DNA from: WJJR01 sp964440935
GTDB taxonomy: Bacteria > Zixibacteria > MSB-5A5 > WJJR01
Reading direction: 5' to 3'
Length of the DNA: 57,321 nt
NCBI GenBank assembly: GCA_964440935.1
Contig: CAYTTY010000021.1
Coordinates: forward strand, 1-57,321
Under the pieces are notes generated by a model. The model did no database searches and was not told the DNA's origin. It saw only the letters and a program-made list of their open reading frames with translations. Every line of letters begins with the position of its first letter. Position 1 is the first letter of the stretch. The position numbers and the translations under genes are program-made. Below, in pieces: positions 38,585-46,915 of the stretch.

Positions 38585-40885
38585 ATGGAAATACTCGGTA
38601 AAACACTGATCTGGTCGGCCACTGCAACGACACTGTTGTCGCTGGTCTTGTACGTTCGCGGCGAGCAGAATACGCGTCTGGCACAAAATGCCTTTCGAGT
38701 GACCACCGGTTTGCTGACCGCATCGCTCGGTTTACTGCTCTTTCTGATCCTGAATCACCGCTTCGAATTTGTCTATGTCCGCAATTACTCGTCGACCGAT
38801 CTGCCGCTCTATTACCTGATCGCCACCCTGTGGGGCGGTCAGGAGGGGACGCTGTTGTTGTGGATTGTCTATGTATCCCTGCTGGGCCTGTTGCTGATGA
38901 AGATGGCGGGACGGTTTGAGCGGTGGTCGATGGCGACCGTCAGTCTGTTTATCCTCTCGATACTTGTCATTCTGCTCAAGCGCAGCCCGTTTGAGGCGAC
39001 TCCGACCGGTCCGGTTGAAGGCGCCGGACTCAATCCGCTTCTGCAGGATTTCTGGATGACGATTCATCCGCCGGTGATGTTCCTCGGTTTTGCGTTGGCG
39101 GTCTTCCCGTTTGCCGTTGCCGTGTCGGGTTGGGTGCGTCGCGAATACCGTGCCTGGACACCGTTGGCGTGGGTGTGGCTGCTGGCGGCCTGGTGCACAC
39201 TTGGTACCGCACTCGTCATGGGCGGCTATTGGGCGTACAAAGTCCTCGGTTGGGGCGGCTACTGGGCGTGGGATCCGGTCGAGAATTCGTCGTTGATTCC
39301 GTGGATCTTCGCCACCGGCGGCGTACATGCGCTGATCATGCTCAAAAAGAAGAATGCGCTGGCCCGGTCGGCCTTCCTGTTTTCGATTCTGCCGTTCATT
39401 GCGATTCTATACGGGTCGTTTCTGACCCGCTCCGGAATTCTTGGTGATTTCTCGGTTCACTCGTTTTTGGACTTGGGCATCAATTCCTTATTGGTGGCCG
39501 TTTTGACTTTGTTCACCGTCATCGGGTTCGGGGTTCTGATCTGGCGGTCGCGCCATGTGCGCGGGACCATCGCATATAACTCGATGAAGACTGTCGATTT
39601 CCTCGTCAGCATGGGCGTACTGTCGCTTCTGGTGGCCGGCGCACTCGTATTAATCGGCATGTCGACTCCGCTGTGGACACGTCTGTTCGGTCCCGCGTCG
39701 AATGTGTCGCTCGACTACTACTTCATGGCGACGACGCCGATCGCGTTGATCCTCCTGTTCGGGTTGTCGCTCTTTCCGTTCATGCGTTGGATCAAAGCGT
39801 CGAAGCCGGTCATTTCACCGGAAGCTTCGATCAGTTTTGCGATCGCTCTCTTTGCAACTGGGGGTGCGTTCATCGCCGGGATGACTGAGGTGCTTTATCT
39901 CGTACTGATCTTCCTGGCGACCTTTGCCACCGCATCGAACTTCTGGCTGCTGGTTGATCATTTCATCAGCAAAAGGAAGATCGCCGGCGCCTATTTGGCG
40001 CATGTCGGTCTGGCGATCCTCATCATCGGCGCGGCGGTGTCGTCAGCCTATGAAACGAAAACTCAAGTTGGATTGCCGCTCGGCCAGCCGGTTCATAAGA
40101 TGGGTTGGACATTGACGTATCAGGGCAAAGACACCAATGCCCCGGAAGGGAAGACACCGTATAACATCCTCGTCGAACGTCCCGGCTCATCGACTGCCTA
40201 TATCTGTTCCCCGCGCCAATTCCAACTGCCGTATGACGGCGGCGTGATGCGCAAACCGGCCGTGAAGAAGTTCTGGAACAAGGACCTCTATATATCGCCG
40301 CTCGATGAAGTGGGCGGTTCCGGCGCTCAGGGCGTACAGGCCACACTGGCCCGCGACCAGGCGCAAGCCGTCGGCGGTTTTAATCTCACGTTTCTCGGTT
40401 TTGACATCGATGATCATGGTGAGGGCGGCGAGATCGAACAGGTCGACTGCAAGATCGAGGTCATGGGCGACATGTATGTCGATACGCTCGTCCCCGCTTT
40501 CAAGCTGACCCAGCAGGGTGTCAGTGGTCAACCGGCCCAATTTGCCGATGGACGTTTCACGCTGGGAGTCGACCGAATCGACGCCACCACCGGCGCGGTC
40601 CAGGTGACCCTTATCGACCATGCAAACCCGCAGGCCGAAGTGCCCGTCTTCTGGATCGAACTGGCCGAAAAGCCGCTGATCAATCTCTTCTGGCTGGGGA
40701 CTACGTTGATGGTGCTTGGTGGTGTCTTATCGGTCTGGAAACGATTCAAGCGTTGGCGTGATGAAGCCGCGATCGAAGTGGCGATTCCCGGACCCGAGCA
40801 ACACCACGCCCAGGTATCGTCCATGGTCGAGACGACCGAAGCCGATCCCGTTGTGTCCCGCCAGGGAATACCGTCTGACCGGTAG
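38585..40885 (+). CDS. ccmF: CcmF-type cytochrome c haem lyase subunit
   Basis: Predicted 766-residue inner-membrane protein with about 14-15 hydrophobic segments. LWGGQEGTLLLWIVYVSLLG and the tryptophan-rich WGGYWAWDPVENSSLIPW (WWD domain) identify the CcmF/NrfE/CcsA superfamily; FLTRSGILGDFSVHSF is the CcmF signature. A large periplasmic loop (about 490-690) precedes the last helix and a polar tail. CcmF attaches haem to c-type apocytochromes on the outer face of the membrane. No other ccm genes lie nearby. Confidence 0.93.
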   Translation: MEILGKTLIWSATATTLLSLVLYVRGEQNTRLAQNAFRVTTGLLTASLGLLLFLILNHRFEFVYVRNYSSTDLPLYYLIATLWGGQEGTLLLWIVYVSLLGLLLMKMAGRFERWSMATVSLFILSILVILLKRSPFEATPTGPVEGAGLNPLLQDFWMTIHPPVMFLGFALAVFPFAVAVSGWVRREYRAWTPLAWVWLLAAWCTLGTALVMGGYWAYKVLGWGGYWAWDPVENSSLIPWIFATGGVHALIMLKKKNALARSAFLFSILPFIAILYGSFLTRSGILGDFSVHSFLDLGINSLLVAVLTLFTVIGFGVLIWRSRHVRGTIAYNSMKTVDFLVSMGVLSLLVAGALVLIGMSTPLWTRLFGPASNVSLDYYFMATTPIALILLFGLSLFPFMRWIKASKPVISPEASISFAIALFATGGAFIAGMTEVLYLVLIFLATFATASNFWLLVDHFISKRKIAGAYLAHVGLAILIIGAAVSSAYETKTQVGLPLGQPVHKMGWTLTYQGKDTNAPEGKTPYNILVERPGSSTAYICSPRQFQLPYDGGVMRKPAVKKFWNKDLYISPLDEVGGSGAQGVQATLARDQAQAVGGFNLTFLGFDIDDHGEGGEIEQVDCKIEVMGDMYVDTLVPAFKLTQQGVSGQPAQFADGRFTLGVDRIDATTGAVQVTLIDHANPQAEVPVFWIELAEKPLINLFWLGTTLMVLGGVLSVWKRFKRWRDEAAIEVAIPGPEQHHAQVSSMVETTEADPVVSRQGIPSDR

Positions 40886-41048
40886 CGACGCTTTCCGACG
40901 TTCACTAGGAGATTTAATGTCTGGGCACTTTCACGGATGTCACCAGTGATGTATACTGAATGCTGTCTGGCGGTTACGGAGGATGCTTGGTCATGCGTAG
41001 GTCACTGGGCACATTCATACGCCCCTCGCGTGTAATCAATACGGAGAA

Positions 41049-41067
41049 GGGCGTACTCAGTACGCCC
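41049..41067. repeat. Palindrome GGGCGTACT-C-AGTACGCCC
   Basis: Nine-base perfect arms around a single C, in the 306-bp gap 40886-41191 between convergent ccmF and the radical SAM gene. No T-run follows. Apart from this and the family A copy at 41141, I see nothing in the gap. Confidence 0.55.
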
Positions 41068-41140
41068 CTACGGATGATGGTCTTCATGATGTCCCATAGG
41101 ATCACATCCTAAGTCATTTGCAACACATCCCAAGGTCAGT

Positions 41141-41186
41141 GGCACTCTGATCCAAACGGAGACGATTTATGACAACCGCTCTCATA
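41141..41186. repeat. Dispersed intergenic repeat, family A, copy 4
   Basis: GGCACTCTGATCC, then AAACGGAGACGATT, then TATGACAACCGCTCTCATA. The GGCACT...GGA...TGACAACCGCT order is the same as at 57098-57136, which shows the unit extends beyond the core to about 45 bp. Confidence 0.65.
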
Positions 41187-41191
41187 CTCCC

Positions 41192-42241
41192 CTAACTCCA
41201 CACCCCGGCAATCGCCGTCCCGCATTCCGGGCACGCGCCACCCTTCAACCGATTCTGCATCATCTGCACCCCTACGCGATGAATCACGCGGGTCTGACAC
41301 TCGGGGCAGTACGTCGACGACGCATCGCCGACCGGCATGTTTCCCGCATACACATATCGCAACCCGGCATCGCGTCCGATCGTCATCGCCCGCTCGATGG
41401 CCTCGACCGATGTCCGCGGCACATCGGTCATCTTGTAGTCGGGGTGGAAGGCCGAGACGTGCCACGGGATATCGACCGACACATCGCCAATAAACTCGGC
41501 TATCTGTTTCAGTTCATCGTCCGAATCATTTTGACCGGGAATGACGACCGTGGTCACTTCGATCCAGAACTTCTCCTGATGGATGACTTTGATCGCCTCC
41601 AACACCGGTTCAAGACGTGCCCCAAGCACCTTGCGGTAGAAGTCCGGATTGAACGATTTGATATCGACATTGTAGGCATGAACATACGGACGGATCGCAC
41701 GCACCGGATCCTCGGTGATGAATCCGTTGGACACAAACACGCCACGAATGCCCTCTTCCGATGCGAGCTTGGCACAATCGTAAGCGTATTCGTAAAAGAT
41801 TGTCGGTTCCGAATAGGTGAATGCAACGGTCGATGCACCCGCCTGCTTGGCCAGCGCGACGATCTCGCCCGGCTCGACCGGCCGCCCAAACAGATCCCGG
41901 TTCTTGCCCTTGGTCACCTGCGACAGATCGTAGTTCTGGCAAAACGGACAGCGAAACGTGCAGCCAACTGTGGCGATCGAAAGTGATTGTGTCCCCGGCA
42001 GGAAATGGAACAACGGTTTCTTCTCGATCGGATCGACATTGACCGCTGCCGACAGTCCATAGATCAGTGTCTTGAGCTCGCCGCCATCATTGCGGCGCAC
42101 ACCACAGACGCCATAGAGCCCATCCCGAATGTGGCACAGATGCGGGCAAAGAGTGCACACAACGGCGTTATCGGAGCGCTTCTCCCAAAACTGCGCGTCC
42201 GATGCGCTCGCCCGTTCGATTCCTGGTGCGGCATTCGTCAT
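41192..42241 (-). CDS. amrS: AmmeMemoRadiSam-system radical SAM enzyme
   Basis: Predicted 349-residue radical SAM protein. The N-terminus has Cys-rich CTLCPHLCHIRDGLYGVCGV; VGCTFRCPFCQNYDLSQ is the cluster motif (Cx3Cx2C), and VAFTYSEPTIFYEYAYD and FHPDYKMTDVPRT are typical of this family, which is related to pyruvate formate-lyase activases. The C-terminus adds a four-Cys zinc ribbon (YCPECQTRVIHR...ACPECGTAI). The usual partners, Memo and AMMECR1, are absent here. It is the last gene of a six-gene minus-strand run. Confidence 0.9.
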   Translation of the reverse strand: MTNAAPGIERASASDAQFWEKRSDNAVVCTLCPHLCHIRDGLYGVCGVRRNDGGELKTLIYGLSAAVNVDPIEKKPLFHFLPGTQSLSIATVGCTFRCPFCQNYDLSQVTKGKNRDLFGRPVEPGEIVALAKQAGASTVAFTYSEPTIFYEYAYDCAKLASEEGIRGVFVSNGFITEDPVRAIRPYVHAYNVDIKSFNPDFYRKVLGARLEPVLEAIKVIHQEKFWIEVTTVVIPGQNDSDDELKQIAEFIGDVSVDIPWHVSAFHPDYKMTDVPRTSVEAIERAMTIGRDAGLRYVYAGNMPVGDASSTYCPECQTRVIHRVGVQMMQNRLKGGACPECGTAIAGVWS

Positions 42242-42280
42242 ATTGGTACAACGCCCGATTGGAGTCCCGATTTGTCGAAA

Positions 42281-43171
42281 TTACCGGCTCGTAAGCGGCT
42301 TGGGGAAATGAGGATACCGATGGAATGTCCCGGGACCGAACTGCTTCTGAACTATGAGATACTGATCCGGCGTCATCCAAGCCGTTTGCGGATTGTCCGG
42401 TTCCTGCTGACGAATCACCGGCACGCGCGCCGGTGTGTAGCCATCCACGAAGAGAAACAGCTTGTCGCCGTTTTCATCGACACACGCATCAACAACGACA
42501 CTCAAGTGTCCACTACCACGCCCGGTGGTGCAAAACGGTTGTATTACTACATCGCCGATCGCCAGCAACGATTCCGGCACCTCCGGCCAATCACGCGACA
42601 TGGAGGCCGTGTTGGTGTAGTTCATGACGAATTCGAGATAGCTGTCGAATTGTGCGCGTGTATTCGGGTGCCTGGGGCCGTCAGAATAAGTGATGCGCGT
42701 TTGCGACGAATTCACTCCATACTGTCCGGTCAACCACTTCGACCAGTGAATGTCATTACCGGAGAGTGAACGGAATTCGATGCGATCGGTCCAATCCTGC
42801 TGACGCGCGAACTCCGACGTCAACCGCAATGCGATATCGGCACACTGCTCTTCGGCGCCGAGCAAACGCCAGTCGAGGACGGCGGCGACTTCATCGGGAT
42901 TAAGCGCCACATCGCCCTGCCAGTCACGCGAGGCCGATCCCGGCGGCTGTAACATGAGTCCGCGCAGCCAAAAGGCAAATGAACCGTCGGGTACATCAAC
43001 GCGTGTGTACCCGTCCGGTGGCGTGAACCGATTGCGGATGGTCTGTGTCGTGTCACAGTCAACACACAGGGGATGTTCTGCCGCTGCCGTGTTGGCCAAT
43101 CCCACAACCAACACAACAGTGATAGCCACTAAGATCGAACCCGAATGTCGCGCTTGTTTACACATCGTCAT
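42281..43171 (-). CDS. DUF4846 family exported protein
   Basis: Predicted 296-residue protein with an N-terminal signal (ILVAITVVLVVGLANTAAAE). Markers of DUF4846 are visible: DGSFAFWLRGLMLQPPGS, VAAVLDWRLLGAEEQCADIA, SYLEFVMNYTNTASMSRDW, LLAIGDVVIQPFC and GHLSVVVDACVDENGDKLFL. The function of this family is not known; GHLSVVVD together with the aligned Cys and Asp could point to a papain-like or NlpC-like fold, but I would not claim it. It overlaps the GDPD gene by 14 bp. Confidence 0.8.
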   Translation of the reverse strand: MTMCKQARHSGSILVAITVVLVVGLANTAAAEHPLCVDCDTTQTIRNRFTPPDGYTRVDVPDGSFAFWLRGLMLQPPGSASRDWQGDVALNPDEVAAVLDWRLLGAEEQCADIALRLTSEFARQQDWTDRIEFRSLSGNDIHWSKWLTGQYGVNSSQTRITYSDGPRHPNTRAQFDSYLEFVMNYTNTASMSRDWPEVPESLLAIGDVVIQPFCTTGRGSGHLSVVVDACVDENGDKLFLFVDGYTPARVPVIRQQEPDNPQTAWMTPDQYLIVQKQFGPGTFHRYPHFPKPLTSR

Positions 43172-43874
43172 CGGCTATGGCCCTTCCGGTGGCGGGGTCG
43201 TTGGTGATCACGGCATCGATCCCCAGCCATTTTAGCACACGCAGTCGCGCGGGATCATCGACCGTCCACACCGCCAAATTGACCTGCGTCTTTTTGAGCG
43301 ACTCAATCAATGTCGGTGTCACCCAGCGCTCGTGCAAATGGAGCGCGTGTAAATGATTCTTACGTGCAAAGCGGAGGATCGATCCCTGGAACAACCGCCG
43401 GGCCAAACGATGGCGGATACTCCCCACAATGAGCGCGTAGCGCCACTGCGGACGCTCCCGAGAGAGGTACTTGATGACGGTACGCCGAAAGGACGATAGC
43501 ACAATAGGAAGCGCACCGGCATGCGGAGCAACGGCCGCCATCAATTCGGCCATTCCGTCGCCGTCTTTAATGTCCAAAACCAGCGGCACGTGGTGCTCAC
43601 GCGCCCAGGACAGAATGTCCTCCAACGTGGGGATGGGATCACGATTCGGTCCCACCCACAATTGCGCAATCTGGTCGCTGCGCAACTGGGCGATCTTCGC
43701 CGGCGATCCCGCCACGTCGATCACGGCATCGTGATGAACGATCCACGTCCGGTCCGCCGTCAGTCGCAGATCCAGCTCGATCCCATCGGCGCCATCGGCA
43801 TGCGCCTGTTCAAACGCCGCCAGCGTGTTTTCCTGGCAGGTGAGCGATGATCCACGGTGCGCGATGATTCTCAT
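43158..43874 (-). CDS. Glycerophosphodiester phosphodiesterase
   Basis: Predicted 238-residue TIM-barrel hydrolase that releases glycerol 3-phosphate from phospholipid head groups. IIAHRGSSLTCQENTLAAFE and ADGIELDLRLTADRTWIVHH give the catalytic His pair and the metal-binding Glu-Asp; LVLDIKDGDG and VNLAVWTVDDPARL complete the pattern. No signal peptide, so it is of the cytoplasmic UgpQ type. It overlaps its upstream neighbour by 4 bp and the DUF4846 gene by 14 bp. Confidence 0.93.
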   Translation of the reverse strand: MRIIAHRGSSLTCQENTLAAFEQAHADGADGIELDLRLTADRTWIVHHDAVIDVAGSPAKIAQLRSDQIAQLWVGPNRDPIPTLEDILSWAREHHVPLVLDIKDGDGMAELMAAVAPHAGALPIVLSSFRRTVIKYLSRERPQWRYALIVGSIRHRLARRLFQGSILRFARKNHLHALHLHERWVTPTLIESLKKTQVNLAVWTVDDPARLRVLKWLGIDAVITNDPATGRAIADDDV

Positions 43875-44245
43875 CGGTTGTCCTCGGTGGACGATTCCTT
43901 GCGGAGGGAATAGACCGTGTCGCCGGTTCGTTCAATGACAATCGTATCGCCGGCCGTCACGTTTCGTTTCGCCATCCACTTGCGGGTTCCGTGCGATTGA
44001 TTGCGCCAGTAAAATCCGCCACGCACGATATCGGTTTCAAAGGAGAAATCCGCGTCGGTGTTGATGGTCAGTTGCACCGGTGCACCCGGCGGTTTCTCAT
44101 CAGCCTCGCTGGGTGATGTGACCGCGTCCATGGGAAACAACTCCAGGAAGTCGAAGACATTGAACCGTCGTTCCCAAAACCAGACGTCTTCGTCGCTGTT
44201 CAAACGAATGCGCACCTGATTGTCCGATTGCTGGATATCGGTCAT
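43871..44245 (-). CDS. Unrecognised small protein
   Basis: Predicted 124-residue soluble protein. The start at 44245 (MTDIQQSDNQVRIRLNS) is chosen because the frame further upstream is antisense-like to the nitroreductase gene. It has no signal or Cys. The second half (GGFYWRNQSHGTRKWMAKRN, VTAGDTIVIERTGDTVYSLR) has the cadence of a small barrel domain such as B3/EcoRII-N or AbrB-like pseudobarrels, where RKW...GD.I.IER is common, but this is only a resemblance. It sits between the nitroreductase and GDPD genes and overlaps the latter by 4 bp. Confidence 0.7.
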   Translation of the reverse strand: MTDIQQSDNQVRIRLNSDEDVWFWERRFNVFDFLELFPMDAVTSPSEADEKPPGAPVQLTINTDADFSFETDIVRGGFYWRNQSHGTRKWMAKRNVTAGDTIVIERTGDTVYSLRKESSTEDNR

Positions 44246-44264
44246 ACAGCAAGTGTAACGACTC

Positions 44265-45095
44265 TTACTCGAATCCGAAACCCTGCTGATCCAGAAATGG
44301 GCGCAGGTCGAGACGCCGGGCCGCGGGATCGATCCACCGTCGCGCCGAATGCTCGATCCAGCCGTACCGGTCCTCGGGGGTGCGCTCCTCCCATCCGGGC
44401 ACACGCTCGACCAGATCAATCCGCCGTTTCCCGTACATGCCCATCTTGCGCGCTCGCTGATCATACTCCGCGTGCGTCTGATCTAAGCTCGTGTCATCGT
44501 ACGTTTCGCGATGCACGACACCATCGAGTGGCAGACGCGGACGTTGTGGCGGAACTTTGTCCCATAACGGAACCCCCAATGTCATCCCAAACGCCACAAA
44601 TACCAGCGGGGGCAGCTCCAACACTTTGGCCAGCTCAAACGGATGATTCCGCGCACCACCGATCATACAGCCGCCGAGACCGACCGCCTCCGCGGCCGCC
44701 AGGGCGGTTTGCGCGAAGATCGTCACATCGATGACGCCGAGAAGGAAATACTCCATGAACCGCGCATCGAAATCATAGCCGGCCTGTTCACAGATGTGCT
44801 TGGCGCGGTTCAAGTCGGCACAGTGCGCGATGAAGACATCGCAGTCGACAATCTGCCGCTGCCCGCCGCACAACTCGGCAATGGTCGCTTTCGTGTCCTG
44901 ATTCCGCACAACAACAGCCGAGTACGATTGCAAGTTCGAGGAGGTCGAGCCGCGTTGTGCGGTGGTCAGAATCTTGTTGAGTTGTTCGTCGGGAATCGGA
45001 TCGCCGGTAAACCGTCGGACCGAACGGTGGGAATTGAGCGACGCCAACGCATCGTCCCACTGGGCCTCCGGCAATAGCTGTTGTGGAGATTTCAT
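44265..45095 (-). CDS. Nitroreductase family protein (NfsA/FRP-like)
   Basis: Predicted 276-residue FMN-dependent oxidoreductase. HRSVRRFTGDPIPDEQLNKI is the family start and binds FMN phosphate; TSSNLQSYSAVVVRN, GLGGCMIGGARNHP and VAFGMTLGVPLWDK are typical of the NfsA/FRP branch, which uses NADPH to reduce flavins or nitro compounds. The long C-terminal tail (Tyr/Arg-rich) also fits NfsA. It lies 9 bp after the DinB-like gene and 19 bp before the small unknown gene. Confidence 0.88.
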   Translation of the reverse strand: MKSPQQLLPEAQWDDALASLNSHRSVRRFTGDPIPDEQLNKILTTAQRGSTSSNLQSYSAVVVRNQDTKATIAELCGGQRQIVDCDVFIAHCADLNRAKHICEQAGYDFDARFMEYFLLGVIDVTIFAQTALAAAEAVGLGGCMIGGARNHPFELAKVLELPPLVFVAFGMTLGVPLWDKVPPQRPRLPLDGVVHRETYDDTSLDQTHAEYDQRARKMGMYGKRRIDLVERVPGWEERTPEDRYGWIEHSARRWIDPAARRLDLRPFLDQQGFGFE

Positions 45096-45104
45096 CTGAC
45101 CCTC

Positions 45105-45620
45105 TTACGCATGATGTTCTGCATACAGGCGTTTCAATAGTGCGATTTGCCCACGGTGGTGTGCTTCATGCTCCACGCAGTGATGCAAGATCCACTCAAT
45201 GGTGTAGGTTTCCGTGCTGTCGCCCGGGTCGAGCGGCGCGACGTCACGTGACAGGTCCTCGTCGGTCAACGACGATAACACGGCGCGTGTTTCGTCCCGA
45301 GTGCTTGCGAGCCGTGCGAGGAAATACTCCAGCGGCTGGCCCTGTATCTGTTCGATTCCGAAGCGGATCGGGAAGGCGATAGCCCATTCCTCGCCCATTG
45401 GTCGCCGAGCGATGTCCTCGCCGATCCACGAGCGTTCGACCGCCGCGATGTGAAGCAGGAGTGTGCCGATCGATTCAATATTCGCCTGGGGGCTCCACAC
45501 AAGTTGGGATTGATCGAGGCCGGCCACGTAGCGCAGTGTGCCACGACGAACGTCCTCAAGTTGTGCCCGGAATACGCCCAGTCGTGGAGTGAAACCACTA
45601 TCTGAATCGAGTCCAATCAC
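45105..45620 (-). CDS. DinB-family putative metal-dependent protein
   Basis: Predicted ~171-residue four-helix-bundle protein. LLLHIAAVERSWIGEDIA and HHCVEHEAHHRGQIALLKRL carry the three His that bind a metal in DinB/YfiT-type proteins. Some relatives are thiol S-transferases, but most are of unknown role. The start is uncertain: GTG at 45620 is used, TTG at 45629 is three codons upstream, and neither has a clear RBS. It is the first gene of the six-gene run ending with amrS. Confidence 0.85.
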   Translation of the reverse strand: MIGLDSDSGFTPRLGVFRAQLEDVRRGTLRYVAGLDQSQLVWSPQANIESIGTLLLHIAAVERSWIGEDIARRPMGEEWAIAFPIRFGIEQIQGQPLEYFLARLASTRDETRAVLSSLTDEDLSRDVAPLDPGDSTETYTIEWILHHCVEHEAHHRGQIALLKRLYAEHHA

Positions 45621-45693
45621 GTGAGGCAAACTACGCAGATTCGTGAGTGGTCAACAGCTTTGTTGATTCATCCCTGCGGGTTTATTTCCGGCA

Positions 45694-45724
45694 AATAGAG
45701 CGATTGTCAGAAGTATTGTCCGTT
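45694..45724. repeat. Dispersed intergenic repeat, family A, copy 5 (inverted)
   Basis: On the minus strand this reads CGGACAATACTTCTGACAAT followed by CGCTCTATTTGCC. It pairs with the direct copy at 45825-45857, about 100 bp away in the opposite orientation, so the two could be ends of one small element. Confidence 0.65.
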
Positions 45725-45824
45725 TGAAGCCATCACGGCGTCCATATGTGGCGTCACCCGCCCTCGGGTGATGCCTTGTCCGGAAAGGAGATAGCGATCA
45801 CGCGAGGGCTCATGACGGCACACT

Positions 45825-45857
45825 GGAATCGGAGAGTTCTTCTGACAATTGCTCAGG
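45825..45857. repeat. Dispersed intergenic repeat, family A, copy 6
   Basis: GGAATCGGAGAGTTCTTCTG followed by ACAATTGCTCAGG. It is preceded by ATGACGGCACACT, also like the 57104 copy. The rest of the 743-bp gap 45621-46363 holds a short hairpin near 45994-46014, the promoter at 46212 and the leader hairpins; no convincing gene was found there. Confidence 0.6.
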
Positions 45858-46211
45858 TATGATCGTTCGGGCCACAAATGAACGTGTTTCCCGTCTGTCG
45901 TCTGCTGAACGCGCCTGTGGTGAATTCTGGGAAGACATTCGCACATTTTCTACAACTTTTTGGCGTTCAACGTAGTAATAGGAGTAGGGGGGCAGACGAC
46001 TACAGCATCAGTCGTCGTGACTACGATATTGCGACGATTTACTTCGTAATCGCTGCCCGGCAGAGTCTCAAGGTAGTCAAATCCCGTTTTCGACGGGCGG
46101 GATAAACGTGTATCCAACTCGATGTGGAAAACACCCTGTAATCTATTTAGCGCCAACTGATAACCTCTCCTTGAGAATTTAACATTTCGGTGTTTAAATC
46201 GTCATTTTTTC

Positions 46212-46239
46212 TTGACGATTGTAAGGTTCTTGTTATAAA
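46212..46239 (+). promoter_or_regulatory. Strong candidate sigma-70 promoter
   Basis: TTGACG (46212-46217) and TATAAA (46234-46239) with a 16-bp spacer, in an AT-rich stretch. It would give a ~120-nt leader before the GTG at 46364. The leader contains a hairpin at 46258-46281 (GTGCG...CCCAA-C-TTGGG-CGCAC) and a second at 46323-46339 (CCGGG...CCCGG), the latter just ahead of the Shine-Dalgarno. Confidence 0.6.
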
Positions 46240-46363
46240 TTGCTTGCCGTCAAAATTGTGCGAGTCCCAACTTGGGCGCACACATCGAATCTTACACCGT
46301 GAAGAATCTCCTCACCAAACGACCGGGGGGCATACCCGGCTCACCTGTTCAAGGAGGCGGGAA

Positions 46364-46696
46364 GTGGTAAAGTCCGATGAGGTTGGTAAAACCACCGCAC
46401 GGCAGGCCAAGAAGGCGTTACCGCCCAGCAAGTCTGCACCAGCCAGAGGTAAGGGAACCAGGGCAACCAAGAAAGCGAACCTCAAGTCTGAGAAGGCGAA
46501 TGTACGACCGACGGTGAAAGTCAGTTCAGTTGCGCCGGTGGTCATTCGGGAAGCCAAGGAGCCGCCCGAGGGGTTGCCCAAAAAGTACTATTTGAAGAGC
46601 ACGTTTAACACACACGACATCATGCACTCGCCCGTCGAGAAAACCCTGAAGATGCTTGACAAGATCCTTCAGGGTGAGCGTCTCTTCACGATGTAG
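46364..46696 (+). CDS. Small lysine/alanine-rich basic protein, unrecognised
   Basis: Predicted 110-residue protein starting at GTG 46364, six bases after a perfect AAGGAGG. An ATG farther upstream in the frame (46190) would run through the promoter and is rejected. Residues about 1-55 are low-complexity and basic (TTARQAKKALPPSKSAPARG, then TRATKKANLKSEKAN), like a histone H1 tail. The last ~45 residues are better conserved in appearance (PPEGLPKKYYLKSTFNTHDI, MHSPVEKTLKMLDKIL). I do not recognise the C-terminal part. It precedes PPDK, which carries a similar tail. Confidence 0.75.
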   Translation: MVKSDEVGKTTARQAKKALPPSKSAPARGKGTRATKKANLKSEKANVRPTVKVSSVAPVVIREAKEPPEGLPKKYYLKSTFNTHDIMHSPVEKTLKMLDKILQGERLFTM

Positions 46697-46915
46697 TCTG
46701 GACCATAAGTCGTTGTACTAAATAGTCTTTCGTGAAACGATCTCCTGGCGGGGGCCGCGTGCGGTGGCCTCTGTTTTGCGTAAAAGTCCTTGCCCCTTGT
46801 GAAGTTAGGTCTTAAATTGACTCTCTCTGTTTTGAGTCGAGCTATCCTATGATAATGTCAGTCAATCGGTTAATGGAGCATCATCGCACAATATGACGTT
46901 CCGACCGGGGGAATT

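Noticed and set aside
45878..46105. Plus-strand frame of 75 codons in the large gap before the lysine-rich protein gene
   Set aside because: No ribosome-binding site and no protein-like pattern; it crosses a hairpin.
46814..46860. Promoter before ppdK (TTGACT followed by TATCCT or TATGAT)
   Set aside because: Spacers of 20 or 25 bp are too long; not convincing enough to list.
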